DNA from: Flavobacteriia bacterium 40-80
GTDB lineage: Bacteria; Bacteroidota; Bacteroidia; Flavobacteriales_D; Crocinitomicaceae
Direction: 5' to 3'
Assembly (NCBI GenBank): GCA_001899145.1
Contig: MKVF01000018.1
Coordinates: forward strand, 248,001 to 312,000
DNA: 64,000 bases
Shown here piece by piece: positions 1 to 8,806 of the stretch (its first letter is position 1; each line of letters starts with the position of its first letter). Both the position numbers and the translations under genes were made by a program. A model generated the notes under the pieces. It was not told where the DNA came from. It made no database searches and was given only the letters and a program-made list of their open reading frames with translations.

Positions 1-482
1 TTAAAAAAATCTTCTGATAACAGATGGTTTAAAGGGAGTTGTAGTTGTAAAATAACATAAAGGGAATATGTGAATAAACCAAGTATGGCCAATGTGCAAC
101 TTATACATAGAGTAACTAATAAGATTGTTACTTTTTCTTTTGTGATTTTTATAGCAAGTGGAATAAGTAATGGAAATATAAAAATTACGAGTTGCCTCTC
201 TATTAGGGATATAGCTTCAATTTTATTCTGTGAATAGAAATATCCTGAGACCGATAAAAAGAATATTATTTGAAAAATCCAGAAATTTTTAGGAATTTGT
301 TTCAGTTTCATCTTGTTAAAATTTAACAAGGTGGTAATAATTAATACGTATAAGATGAGTGTGGTATAAAACTTATCAAAGGGTAAAAAGAAAACGAATA
401 AATTTAAAAGAATAAATCGAATCTGTTCTAATCTTGTTGTGTCGTTAGCAGACAGATTGAAAGTAGAAAAATAATTATTCAT
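1..482 (-). CDS. O-antigen ligase/polymerase-like membrane protein, N-terminal part (cut by window edge)
   Basis: An open frame starts with ATG at 482 and runs off the left edge without a stop (about 160 residues visible). The N-terminus is polar and followed by several hydrophobic segments (around residues 24-55, 68-82, 95-110 and 120-145). A short motif, YSQNKIEAISLIERQL, lies just before a hydrophobic stretch and is typical of Wzy/WaaL-type O-antigen ligase or polymerase proteins of Bacteroidota. I infer an inner-membrane protein that polymerises or transfers lipid-linked glycans. The C-terminal part, with the diagnostic large periplasmic loop, is outside the window, so ligase and polymerase cannot be separated. 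It is transcribed away from the glycosyltransferase at 693, with a 210-nt gap between them. Confidence 0.6.
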   Translation of the reverse strand, partial: MNNYFSTFNLSANDTTRLEQIRFILLNLFVFFLPFDKFYTTLILYVLIITTLLNFNKMKLKQIPKNFWIFQIIFFLSVSGYFYSQNKIEAISLIERQLVIFIFPLLIPLAIKITKEKVTILLVTLCISCTLAILGLFTYSLYVILQLQLPLNHLLSEDFF

Positions 483-692
483 AATATAATAAATTAAAGT
501 ATGTTTTACACAATGAGTAATAAAAATACTTCTCGACGCTAAAGTACTAATTTCTTATGTATGCTGCTATTGAGTTTAGGATAATCATTTAATGACTGAT
601 TATGTCTTTTTTCTTACTTTTGCATATTACATGACATATTGTGCTTCTTATTAATGTAATTAATAAACTAAAAAATATTGTTATCATAAACT
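483..692. promoter_or_regulatory. AT-rich divergent intergenic region with one promoter-like box
   Basis: This gap separates the leftward ligase-like gene from the rightward glycosyltransferase at 693. TACTTTTG at 615-622 fits the Bacteroidota -7 consensus TAnnTTTG and would give a leader of about 60 nt for the plus-strand gene. I see no good TTTG element at the expected distance upstream of it, so the promoter call is tentative. No small gene is evident. Confidence 0.35.
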
Positions 693-1766
693 ATGAACGA
701 ACGTACTAAAGTAATTTGCCTGACACCTATAAAAAATGAAGACTGGATCCTGGATACTTTTTTAAAAGCAACTTCTCTATGGGCAGATCATATTATTGTG
801 GCAGATCAGAATTCGACTGATAAATCAAAAGAAATAGCGCAACGATTTGACAAAGTAATTTACGTTAAAAATGAGGGAAATAAATATGATGAATTGTCCC
901 GACAAGAATTACTCCTTCAAGAGGCAAGAAAAATTTCCGGGAAAAAGCTATTAATAGCATTAGATGCAGATGAATTTTTTACCAATATAGATATTACATC
1001 ACCTTCTTGGCAGACCATGCTAAATGCAGAAGAAGGAACAGTTTTTAGTTTTAATTGGCTGCATATATCATCTGACTTTACGAAAATAAAAAAATCAAAC
1101 TTTGATTTTCCATGGGGTGCTTTTGGTTTTATGGATAATGGCAGTAAACACAATGGTAGAAATATTCATAGCCCGAGAATCCCGATTCCTGAAAAATGTA
1201 TTAATATTGGTATTAAAGATAATTGGGTACTGCATTATAATTTAATTTCAGAGGAACGGCTCAATAGTAAAAATAGATGGTACATGCTGCACGAAACAAT
1301 AAATAAACAGCGAACCAATATTATTTTTCAAAATCATTATTATAATTATTCAAATTTTTTTGATGATGCTCTACCATTTGAGCCGAAATTATTGCGAGCA
1401 TATTGGGACAAAGGAATAGATATGTATTCCATCCGAAAAGATAAAATAAATTTGGAATATAATGATACTTCAGAACAATGGAAAAATGTTGATCATCAGT
1501 GGAAAAGTATAGAGTATTATTGGTGGGATCATGAAATGTTGCTGAAAATTCAAGAATATGGAGCTAAAAAATTCAGATATATTGACATTTGGGATTATGA
1601 TTGGAAAGGCCTGGCAAAATATCTTGGATTTAAAAACCCTGATCAATTCACAGATCCCAGAGGCTTAAGAGGAAAATTATTTATAAAATGGGTGAGGTAT
1701 TCAAAAGGGAAATCATCTATTTATGTTAGGATAATTAACCGTTTAATGAGAATGTTTATTTATTAG
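693..1766 (+). CDS. Glycosyltransferase, GT-A fold, family 2-like
   Basis: The 357-residue protein begins with a typical GT2 start (VICLTPIKNEDWIL, then ADQNSTDKS at about 37-45) and carries an acidic DADEFF motif at 91-96 in the position of the nucleotide-sugar/metal-binding DXD. No membrane segment is evident, so it is probably cytosolic or peripheral. The later part is rich in Trp and Tyr and resembles GT2 proteins from polysaccharide loci; donor and acceptor cannot be read from sequence. It is the only plus-strand gene in this polysaccharide block and converges on the WecG-like gene with a 4-nt overlap of coding ends. It probably has its own promoter (box at 615-622). Confidence 0.8.
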   Translation: MNERTKVICLTPIKNEDWILDTFLKATSLWADHIIVADQNSTDKSKEIAQRFDKVIYVKNEGNKYDELSRQELLLQEARKISGKKLLIALDADEFFTNIDITSPSWQTMLNAEEGTVFSFNWLHISSDFTKIKKSNFDFPWGAFGFMDNGSKHNGRNIHSPRIPIPEKCINIGIKDNWVLHYNLISEERLNSKNRWYMLHETINKQRTNIIFQNHYYNYSNFFDDALPFEPKLLRAYWDKGIDMYSIRKDKINLEYNDTSEQWKNVDHQWKSIEYYWWDHEMLLKIQEYGAKKFRYIDIWDYDWKGLAKYLGFKNPDQFTDPRGLRGKLFIKWVRYSKGKSSIYVRIINRLMRMFIY

Positions 1767-2527
1767 TGTTTGCCCATTTTCCATTTTATTGCTTTCAATA
1801 TGAACTTGAAGTTTGTAATGGTATATCTTTTGAATAATCTACGAGGCTCTCTTATCAACCTATAGAACCATTCTAGACCTAGTTTTTGGAAGATCTTGGG
1901 GGCTCTTTCTTTTAGGTTAAAATAAAATTCATAAGATGCCCCTAAAAATAGCATGATACAGGACTTAGAATAATCTTCCTGCTCCAGTATGTCTGTTATA
2001 TATTTGGCAATAATTCCCTGTTTTGGTTCTGAAATACCAAAGAAAACCAAATCAATATTATTTTTTTTAATTAATTGTGAAATAATCAAAGCTTCATTTT
2101 TCAAATTGCGGGTGTCTTCTAGGCTGAGATGAGGAGGGACATAATGAGTAGAGTTAATGCTAATAAGTTTAAATTCGTCTGCTAAATCTTGTGTACTTAG
2201 AATAAACAGAAGATTAAACTTCGTATTATTGACCTTATTGAAGAGTACAGGAAATAAATCGCTTCCTGTTAAACGTTTTGCTATTTTGTTTTGTGTTAAA
2301 TTACTTAACCAAACCAAAGGTTGCCCATCAGGGAGTATATACTTGGACTGTTGACAAAATTTATTTATTTCAGGAAATTTATCATATGAAACAATACCGT
2401 GTGCATTTGGTGTGATTACATTAGTGATGATAGTATTATTTTCAATATCATTAATAATTAACGTTGAGATTTGATCATAATTCAAATCACAGATAAAGTT
2501 ATATCCGAAAATTGATGTTGTTTTCAT
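1763..2527 (-). CDS. WecG/TagA/CpsF family glycosyltransferase (GT26)
   Basis: The 254-residue protein has the family landmarks: TPN at 39-41, LPDGQP at 65-70 (containing the conserved Asp of TagA-type enzymes), RLTGSDLF at 85-92, a FFGISEPKQ-type segment, and a basic C-terminus with RAPKIFQKLGLEWFYRL. The family transfers ManNAc, ManNAcA or related sugars onto a lipid-linked GlcNAc early in repeat-unit assembly; the exact sugar is not readable here. It is the last gene of the minus-strand operon, overlapping the upstream GT2 gene by 4 nt (ATGA type), so translation is probably coupled. Its 3' end overlaps the convergent glycosyltransferase. Confidence 0.9.
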   Translation of the reverse strand: MKTTSIFGYNFICDLNYDQISTLIINDIENNTIITNVITPNAHGIVSYDKFPEINKFCQQSKYILPDGQPLVWLSNLTQNKIAKRLTGSDLFPVLFNKVNNTKFNLLFILSTQDLADEFKLISINSTHYVPPHLSLEDTRNLKNEALIISQLIKKNNIDLVFFGISEPKQGIIAKYITDILEQEDYSKSCIMLFLGASYEFYFNLKERAPKIFQKLGLEWFYRLIREPRRLFKRYTITNFKFILKAIKWKMGKH

Positions 2528-3462
2528 TTTTTCGATAATCCTTTAAAAATACCTTTTACAGCCCATTTAAAATTTTTAAATGAAGGAAATGTTCTGATGA
2601 GATTAATTATAAGTAGACTGAATAAGGAAATTAACATTGTAAAAGACGAGTAATGTTTTCTGGTGAGTAGGATAGAAGACATTGAATAATAATAATAAAA
2701 TAGATGTGAATTATTTTTTGTGCTTCCCATTAATTTATGAAATATCCTGCTTTCAGGAACTAACTGGACTTTGTATCCTTTATTTTTTAGACTTATTTGC
2801 AAATCCAATTCTTCTGAGTATAAGAAATATCGTTCATCAAAATACCCGACTTGGTGAATAGCATTTAATCTTAACAACAGACTTGAGCCATTTAAGTAAT
2901 CAAAATCAATATTTGAATTCAGATCAAGATCTTTAACCTTTTGGTTTTTGTTGATTAATTTTGAAACTCCTAAAAAAGGATAATATTTAGCACCCGTATT
3001 CTGGATCAGCCCGTTATCTGGCTGATTTAGGACAATCGAACCTGCTATAGCAGTCATTTTATTTAAAAATAAGCACTGCTTTAGTGAAGACAATGTCCTA
3101 TCTTCTACAACCGCATCGTTATTTAATAACCATACATATTCGAAAATTACAGGTAGAGTATTGAGCTTTTTTAATATTGTATTGTTACCGGCTCCAAATC
3201 CTAAATTTTCATTATTTTGTACAATGTAATAATAAGTATTTACATCAAATTTTTGTATAATATCTTTCGGAGCTGATATATCAAACTGTATATCATGCTT
3301 GTGAAAAAATGTGCTTATTTTGTCAATACTTCTATCTGATGAATGATTGTCTATAATAAAAACATAGTCTTCTCCTTGAAGAATCTTATAAACCGATTCT
3401 ATACATAATATAGTATCATCTGCTCCATTCCAATTTAAAATAATAGTCGCTGTCTTATTCAT
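2524..3462 (-). CDS. Glycosyltransferase family 2, rhamnosyltransferase-like
   Basis: The 312-residue protein has an N-terminal GT2 fold (ATIILNWNGADDT at 5-17, NENLGFGAGNN at 84-94, WLLNNDAVVE at 111-120), the arrangement typical of WbbL-type rhamnosyltransferases. A hydrophobic C-terminal stretch (around residues 262-300) could bind the membrane. It would extend the lipid-linked repeat unit on the cytosolic face. It overlaps both operon neighbours by 4 nt. The sugar specificity is inferred only from family resemblance. Confidence 0.85.
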   Translation of the reverse strand: MNKTATIILNWNGADDTILCIESVYKILQGEDYVFIIDNHSSDRSIDKISTFFHKHDIQFDISAPKDIIQKFDVNTYYYIVQNNENLGFGAGNNTILKKLNTLPVIFEYVWLLNNDAVVEDRTLSSLKQCLFLNKMTAIAGSIVLNQPDNGLIQNTGAKYYPFLGVSKLINKNQKVKDLDLNSNIDFDYLNGSSLLLRLNAIHQVGYFDERYFLYSEELDLQISLKNKGYKVQLVPESRIFHKLMGSTKNNSHLFYYYYSMSSILLTRKHYSSFTMLISLFSLLIINLIRTFPSFKNFKWAVKGIFKGLSKK

Positions 3463-4418
3463 CTCATTCTCAGTCTAAGCGTATGATTAATTTTTTTTAC
3501 AAATTGAAAAGGAAATAGCAGGTGCAAAATGATAATCAGTATAATTGAGTTTTTTGGATGCAGGCCACGAAACTGAATGAATATAGGACGTAGGTTAATT
3601 TGACTGTTCTTTTTTGCAATTTTATAAATATAAGCCTGAAATAAGTAATAGGATGTTCGATTGATGTAATTCAACAGCATATTTTTTTTCCATTTATGCA
3701 GTACAGAAAAAGTATATTTAATTAGATTCGTATAATCCTGGCTCATTGAATTTGTTCGGACCCTGTAGGAACAAAAAATCCCTTCGATCCCAATAAACTT
3801 TATTTTCCCACTTAATAAGATGGACAAGTAAAAATCCCAATCTTCTTTTGATTTTAATTGGGTATCGAAAGCCATGTCTTCAATCATAATTCTAGGATAT
3901 AAAAAACAATGAGGAGGAATAACAAAGTTAAAGTCCCATTGATTATACATTCTTTGGAAATTAATTGAACTAATAGAATTTATATTAGGAAAAAGTTTGT
4001 ACTGCGTATTATTTTCTTTGTATGGATTGTCGTGATCAGAGAATATATAATCGCAGAAATAAATACAGTCAACAGAATGATTTGCTGTATAATGAGAGAT
4101 CATAACTTGAATCTTGTCCTCAAACAGAATATCATCGCTATCAAGAAACTGGATAAAATTTCCGCTTGACAAAGATAATCCCTTATTTCTCGCTGACGAT
4201 AAACCTTCATTTTTTTGAAAATGGTACTTAAATCTATCAGGTGTAGAACTGTTCTTAATGAACGATAATACTACTTTTTCTGTGTTATCCGTTGAACCAT
4301 CATTTATAATAATGCACTCCCAATTTTTAAATGTTTGATGTTGAACTGATTCCAGAGTATCAGTAATAAAATCTGCAGAATTGTAGGCTGGAATGATTAT
4401 GCTTACTAAACTATTCAT
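3459..4418 (-). CDS. Glycosyltransferase family 2
   Basis: The 319-residue protein has a textbook GT2 N-terminus: VSIIIPAYNSADFI at 5-18, IINDGSTDNT at 37-46, NEGLSSARNKGL at 70-81, and the DXD-type FLDSDD at 91-96. A hydrophobic segment near the C-terminus (IILIIILHLLFPFQF) followed by basic residues suggests membrane association. It overlaps the upstream polymerase gene by 8 nt and the downstream GT2 gene by 4 nt, placing it inside the polysaccharide operon. The transferred sugar is unknown. Confidence 0.88.
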   Translation of the reverse strand: MNSLVSIIIPAYNSADFITDTLESVQHQTFKNWECIIINDGSTDNTEKVVLSFIKNSSTPDRFKYHFQKNEGLSSARNKGLSLSSGNFIQFLDSDDILFEDKIQVMISHYTANHSVDCIYFCDYIFSDHDNPYKENNTQYKLFPNINSISSINFQRMYNQWDFNFVIPPHCFLYPRIMIEDMAFDTQLKSKEDWDFYLSILLSGKIKFIGIEGIFCSYRVRTNSMSQDYTNLIKYTFSVLHKWKKNMLLNYINRTSYYLFQAYIYKIAKKNSQINLRPIFIQFRGLHPKNSIILIIILHLLFPFQFVKKINHTLRLRMR

Positions 4419-6183
4419 TATTCTCTATTTTAGTAGATTTTAAATCTATTAGCATTACTAATTCAAAGAAAATAAGTAATGTTAAACTTTCAAACCAATA
4501 TTCGATCCCCATCATTAGAATTATTATAGGTAATATAAATTTACCAGCTTCCAATCTCCTCCATTTTCTTAAAAAATATCCTATGTAGAAAATCCCAAAG
4601 CATAAAAAACCAATGATTCCGTATTCCCCTAAAATTTGGTTGTATACTGAAAAAGGTAAATTAATAAAGCTGTGATATTCTGTTCCTAAATAATCAATAT
4701 ATTTCCATAATGCTTTATGATTTTCTGTAAAGTCTTTGTGTTCATATTTTGGAAGTAACAAATCAAAAAGTCTTGAATCTTCTTTTTCCTTGCTGCTCAA
4801 CATAGCTATTCTGGAAGAGAAATTCCCCACACCATTACCGAATAGAAAGTGCTTCGTATCACGAAGCAATAATTCTTTAGTTTGATTGAGAGAAATAACA
4901 TGCCCTTTAGTATTTTCCAAATCAAATTTTTTCAATTGCCCGAATTCGAATTCTTCTTTGCTATCTGCTATTACTTTTAAAGAATCTGTTCTGTTCCATA
5001 TTTTGTGGAAATTATTTTTTATCTGCTCTTTATTTTTATTCTTAATTTGTTCTTTGGGATTAACTTTTGTTAAGTGCCCGGTTATTACTGGTTCTGTTAT
5101 TGTTGGTTCAATTACTGTTGGTTCCGAAGTTATGAGACTAGTATCAGGATGTACTAAAGACGTATCTGTTGTTGTTTTTAAAAATGTATAACTCTGTTTG
5201 TGATAAGTATCATGGTCTTTTCGTATGTTTTTTTCTTTTCTATTATACCTGTCTATGGTAGATTTTTCCCACGTTGATAAAATTGAATCTATTTCTTGAT
5301 TTTTAATGGCGGCAGGATCTTTTTCACTGAAAACATCATTGTAAGTTTGCTGGTAGAACTCATTTGTTTTTGCTAGATGAAATTTACAAAGGATTTCGTA
5401 ATAATTGAATGTATTTATTTTAGCATAAAATGCCAGTAAGATGGCAATAGCACATATGGAATAATACTTAACAAGTTTATCCTTGACAAGTAAAATCATC
5501 GAAATAAGTACTATGAAAACTAAAATTACAGTAAGATTGCTTGACGCCATTAATAATGTCAATAATGATAAACAACTTATTAAAAATTCTTTCTTATATA
5601 GGAAGAAGATAAATAATAGCCCTGCTACACAAGCATTCGGAAGATGATTAATACCAAAGAATCCCCGAATTAAATCTCCGCTCATAGACCCATAAGGAGG
5701 AGGAATTGTTATAGCAGTGTAAGGATTAATTGTTTGGGTAATGAACATTACTTGAATAAGATCATAGAATGATATTAAAAAATTCAGAATAATAAATACT
5801 TTCAGGGTATTAACAAGTGTATTGTATTTATTATTATCTACAAAATAGGATATCTGATTATGTACTAGGAGATTTAAGATCCAAAATAAACTTCCTGCAA
5901 ATACAACTATTCCATATTTTACACTCATATCCACTCCCTCTAAAAAGAAGTTGATAACTGCTATGGCTATCATTAGAATATAAAAAATATTTATTTTCTC
6001 CTTTTTTATTTTTATTCCCCGATGAATAACAAAAAACAGTAGAATGGCAATGAGCTTAAAGTAATACCGGTGATTAGCCATTAAAATCAAGAAAAGTAAT
6101 AACCCTGTATTTATTTCATTTAATGCGTATTGCTTCAACTTGTGAAATAAATTTATGAAGGAAACGAATAAGTTATTTATCAT
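4411..6183 (-). CDS. Wzy/O-antigen ligase-like polytopic membrane protein with long internal loop
   Basis: The 590-residue protein has many hydrophobic segments in its first 260 residues and a further group after about residue 515. Between them lies a hydrophilic stretch of about 245 residues, presumably the large periplasmic loop of Wzy/WaaL proteins. The loop carries an FGNGVGNF motif and, before the last helices, SVYNQILGEYGIIGFL, both usual in O-antigen ligase-domain proteins. The likely role is polymerisation of repeat units at the outer face of the inner membrane. The oddity is a Thr/Pro/Glu-rich run (about residues 345-376) with near-repeats of the type EPT-I, followed by KEQIKN twice. 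It overlaps the GT4 gene by 4 nt. The assignment as polymerase rests on context: the operon also has a flippase and an initiating transferase. Confidence 0.75.
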   Translation of the reverse strand: MINNLFVSFINLFHKLKQYALNEINTGLLLFLILMANHRYYFKLIAILLFFVIHRGIKIKKEKINIFYILMIAIAVINFFLEGVDMSVKYGIVVFAGSLFWILNLLVHNQISYFVDNNKYNTLVNTLKVFIILNFLISFYDLIQVMFITQTINPYTAITIPPPYGSMSGDLIRGFFGINHLPNACVAGLLFIFFLYKKEFLISCLSLLTLLMASSNLTVILVFIVLISMILLVKDKLVKYYSICAIAILLAFYAKINTFNYYEILCKFHLAKTNEFYQQTYNDVFSEKDPAAIKNQEIDSILSTWEKSTIDRYNRKEKNIRKDHDTYHKQSYTFLKTTTDTSLVHPDTSLITSEPTVIEPTITEPVITGHLTKVNPKEQIKNKNKEQIKNNFHKIWNRTDSLKVIADSKEEFEFGQLKKFDLENTKGHVISLNQTKELLLRDTKHFLFGNGVGNFSSRIAMLSSKEKEDSRLFDLLLPKYEHKDFTENHKALWKYIDYLGTEYHSFINLPFSVYNQILGEYGIIGFLCFGIFYIGYFLRKWRRLEAGKFILPIIILMMGIEYWFESLTLLIFFELVMLIDLKSTKIENNE

Positions 6184-7385
6184 ATCTTATATGCGTTTAT
6201 GACTTGTTTGTACAAAGATAAATGATCCGTGGCTGATTTCTTGATGTCAAACCGTTCTTCAACAGCTTTCCTCCCATTAACCGCATATTTTTGCTGTAAG
6301 TTTTTATTATTTATTAAGGTTATTATCTTTTCAGCAATCTCGTTTATGTCATCAGGGTTGACAAGCATTCCGTCTATGTTATCTCTCACAATTTCCGGCC
6401 CGCAAGAATATTTCGTAAATATGGTCGGACATGCAGTACTCATTGCCTCTATGGGAGCAAGTCCAAATGTTTCGGAATAAGATGGAAATATTGCAAGTGT
6501 AGCTGTGGATAGATTTTGATAAACGACTTCTCTTGAAACATGTCCTTTGAAAATCACTGTATTTAAGCTGTTTGCGGAAAGTAGTTGTTTTAAATGCTCT
6601 GTTTTCCCTTTTCCAAAAATTAATAGCTTTGCCCTTGGAAAGACACCATTTACGATATTCCATGCTAATAATAATGATCTAATTCCTTTTTTTTCTACCA
6701 AAGCCCCGGTAAAAATGACTGTTTCTTTTTCTCTTTTGTTTATATCTGGTCGAAAGGCTGAAATATCAATTCCATTATACATTAAATGTATTTCTTTTTG
6801 AATATTAAATTTTTGTTGCACTTTACTTGCCGTATATTGACTTACAGAAAAAAGACTATCAGCACGTTTATATAATAATTCATCTGTTTTAAAATTCATA
6901 TCATTTATTGGAATTCCAAGCTCTTCTGCAAAATAAGTCTTGGAGCCATGACACTTAACAATTACGGGAATAGATAAGACTGGGATTTCAGGTGCAAACC
7001 CTAAAAACTCATCATAAGTACTGAAATCAGGTATTTCAATGACATCGATTTTTTTAGTTTTTACTAAGATCTTAATAAAATTCAAATATTTTTGATAATC
7101 TCTTTTGCCATATAGAAAGCGTTGTAAAAACTTAGGAAGCTTATTTTGAAGCCTATTCAGTTTATTGTTCGTATTTTTTGAAAATTTTAACCCATATCTT
7201 AAGCGATAGACTTCAACACTATTGTCATTTTCGTAATCATTTTGTCCATAATAATAACTATATAAGCCAACGACATATACTTTATGCCCCTGATTTACTA
7301 ATTCTCTACTTAAGAGCTGGACTGCGGTTCCAATCCCCCCATTCATTCCCGGAGGATATTCATCACAGATATATAATATTGTCAT
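6180..7385 (-). CDS. Glycosyltransferase family 4 (GT-B fold)
   Basis: The 401-residue protein has the GT4 two-domain layout: an N-terminal acceptor domain beginning ILYICDEYPPGMNGGIGT, and a C-terminal domain with VIFTGALVEKKGI, FGKGKTEHLKQL, and the donor-binding E-x7-E segment ETFGLAPIEAM. Such retaining enzymes use NDP-sugars on the cytosolic face. It overlaps the polymerase gene by 4 nt and the flippase gene by 4 nt within the coupled operon. Sugar specificity is unknown. Confidence 0.88.
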   Translation of the reverse strand: MTILYICDEYPPGMNGGIGTAVQLLSRELVNQGHKVYVVGLYSYYYGQNDYENDNSVEVYRLRYGLKFSKNTNNKLNRLQNKLPKFLQRFLYGKRDYQKYLNFIKILVKTKKIDVIEIPDFSTYDEFLGFAPEIPVLSIPVIVKCHGSKTYFAEELGIPINDMNFKTDELLYKRADSLFSVSQYTASKVQQKFNIQKEIHLMYNGIDISAFRPDINKREKETVIFTGALVEKKGIRSLLLAWNIVNGVFPRAKLLIFGKGKTEHLKQLLSANSLNTVIFKGHVSREVVYQNLSTATLAIFPSYSETFGLAPIEAMSTACPTIFTKYSCGPEIVRDNIDGMLVNPDDINEIAEKIITLINNKNLQQKYAVNGRKAVEERFDIKKSATDHLSLYKQVINAYKI

Positions 7386-8803
7386 AAACTTTTTATGGTG
7401 GATAAGGATTTTATACTTAATTGCTTAGTACAGTAGGATAAAATTAGGAAGATACTTGTTGCGACAGCTAATTTTAAAGAGTAATGCAGGTTAAATTGCA
7501 TAGAAACCAATGTAGATAACACACCGTTAAACAGCGCTATCAAAGGTGTCTTTATTTTAAATCGGTAAGTTTGCTGCTTCGTAATTTTTAAATATAACAT
7601 AAAAGAGATAATGGAACTGATAAGATCAGATAGCGCAGCTCCTTCACCACCCCAAAAGTATATTAACAACAAATTGCTTAATACATTAATTGAAGTGCTG
7701 ATAATTGTTATGAGTAGTATTTGTTTTAACTGCCCTTGTGCAAAAGCCATAGACCACAAAAAATTTGTTGCATAATGAAAAGGAATACCAATAACCATAA
7801 TCTGATAAGTTAATGCATTTACCGCTCCATATTTATTATCTGTTATAGTATCGAAAAATTCAGACCATATTGATACGGTTGCCAAAGGGATTAAAATACC
7901 TATAATCATTTCTATTTTAAGAAATTCATCCAGTTGATTAGATGTGGAAAGGTCAAGCGGTTTATCTGAATTAAATATTTTGGAAAATCGCGTTAGGAGG
8001 ATAGATGAAATAATTAATAAAGGTATCTGGCTAATTTGAACAATTTTCAGCGCAAAGCTATATTCAGCAGTTTTTATAGCTGTAGCTAAAAGCCCCATCA
8101 TAATTAAATCAAGTCTTACGGAAGAAGTACTCAGAATAACTGTTCCTAATTGGGGTAGTGACTCTTTTATTAATTCTTTGTATTCATCAATTATAAGTTT
8201 GGGTTTGATGTGGCCTATGTACGTTTTTTTTATAAAAAAAATGCTATATAAAAATTCAATAAGATATGTTAAAGTAAAAGCATAAATAATTTTGAAAATG
8301 GTAAACTGCCCGATAAAAAACAGTATTAATATTAAAATTAATTTAATAGTGCTGACCAAGATAGCTATATAAGCCAGATAAGTGTATTTTTCCAAGCCAT
8401 TAATAGCAAGCTTTACAGAATTGGATACGGCAAAAGACACCTGGCTAATTAGTATCAATAAAAATAAAGACTTTCCACTCAATAAATTGGGAAAAAACAT
8501 TATAAAAAGTATGGATAAGGTAATAAGAGCTATACCAGTAAGTAATGTATGAAAAAAATGTAGTTCAATAGTAATTTTTTCCTTAAAACCTGATGCAACC
8601 CTCTTAACATATACCAGGTCCATGCCTAATGAGAGAATGGTAATGATAGTAGTAGAAGTAGCAGTTGCCCAATTATAAAACCCAAATTCCTCTTTTGAAA
8701 TATACTTCGATATAAGGTAGAAGATAATCAGATTAGCTGCTTGTGTAGCAATAACCTGTATCCCGCTTGCAGATATATCTTTTAAAAACCGTTTATTTTG
8801 CAT
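7382..8803 (-). CDS. Wzx-like oligosaccharide flippase (polysaccharide transport family)
   Basis: The 473-residue protein is hydrophobic throughout, with about 12-14 predicted membrane helices, and begins with the family start KDISASGIQVIATQAANLIIFYLISK followed by a KEEFGFYNW segment. Proteins of this PST/MATE-like group flip undecaprenyl-linked repeat units across the inner membrane. It lies between the initiating transferase (3-nt gap upstream) and a GT4 gene (4-nt overlap). That placement supports the Wzx role in a Wzx/Wzy pathway together with the polymerase at 4411-6183. Confidence 0.85.
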   Translation of the reverse strand: MQNKRFLKDISASGIQVIATQAANLIIFYLISKYISKEEFGFYNWATATSTTIITILSLGMDLVYVKRVASGFKEKITIELHFFHTLLTGIALITLSILFIMFFPNLLSGKSLFLLILISQVSFAVSNSVKLAINGLEKYTYLAYIAILVSTIKLILILILFFIGQFTIFKIIYAFTLTYLIEFLYSIFFIKKTYIGHIKPKLIIDEYKELIKESLPQLGTVILSTSSVRLDLIMMGLLATAIKTAEYSFALKIVQISQIPLLIISSILLTRFSKIFNSDKPLDLSTSNQLDEFLKIEMIIGILIPLATVSIWSEFFDTITDNKYGAVNALTYQIMVIGIPFHYATNFLWSMAFAQGQLKQILLITIISTSINVLSNLLLIYFWGGEGAALSDLISSIISFMLYLKITKQQTYRFKIKTPLIALFNGVLSTLVSMQFNLHYSLKLAVATSIFLILSYCTKQLSIKSLSTIKSL

Positions 8804-8806
8804 CCG

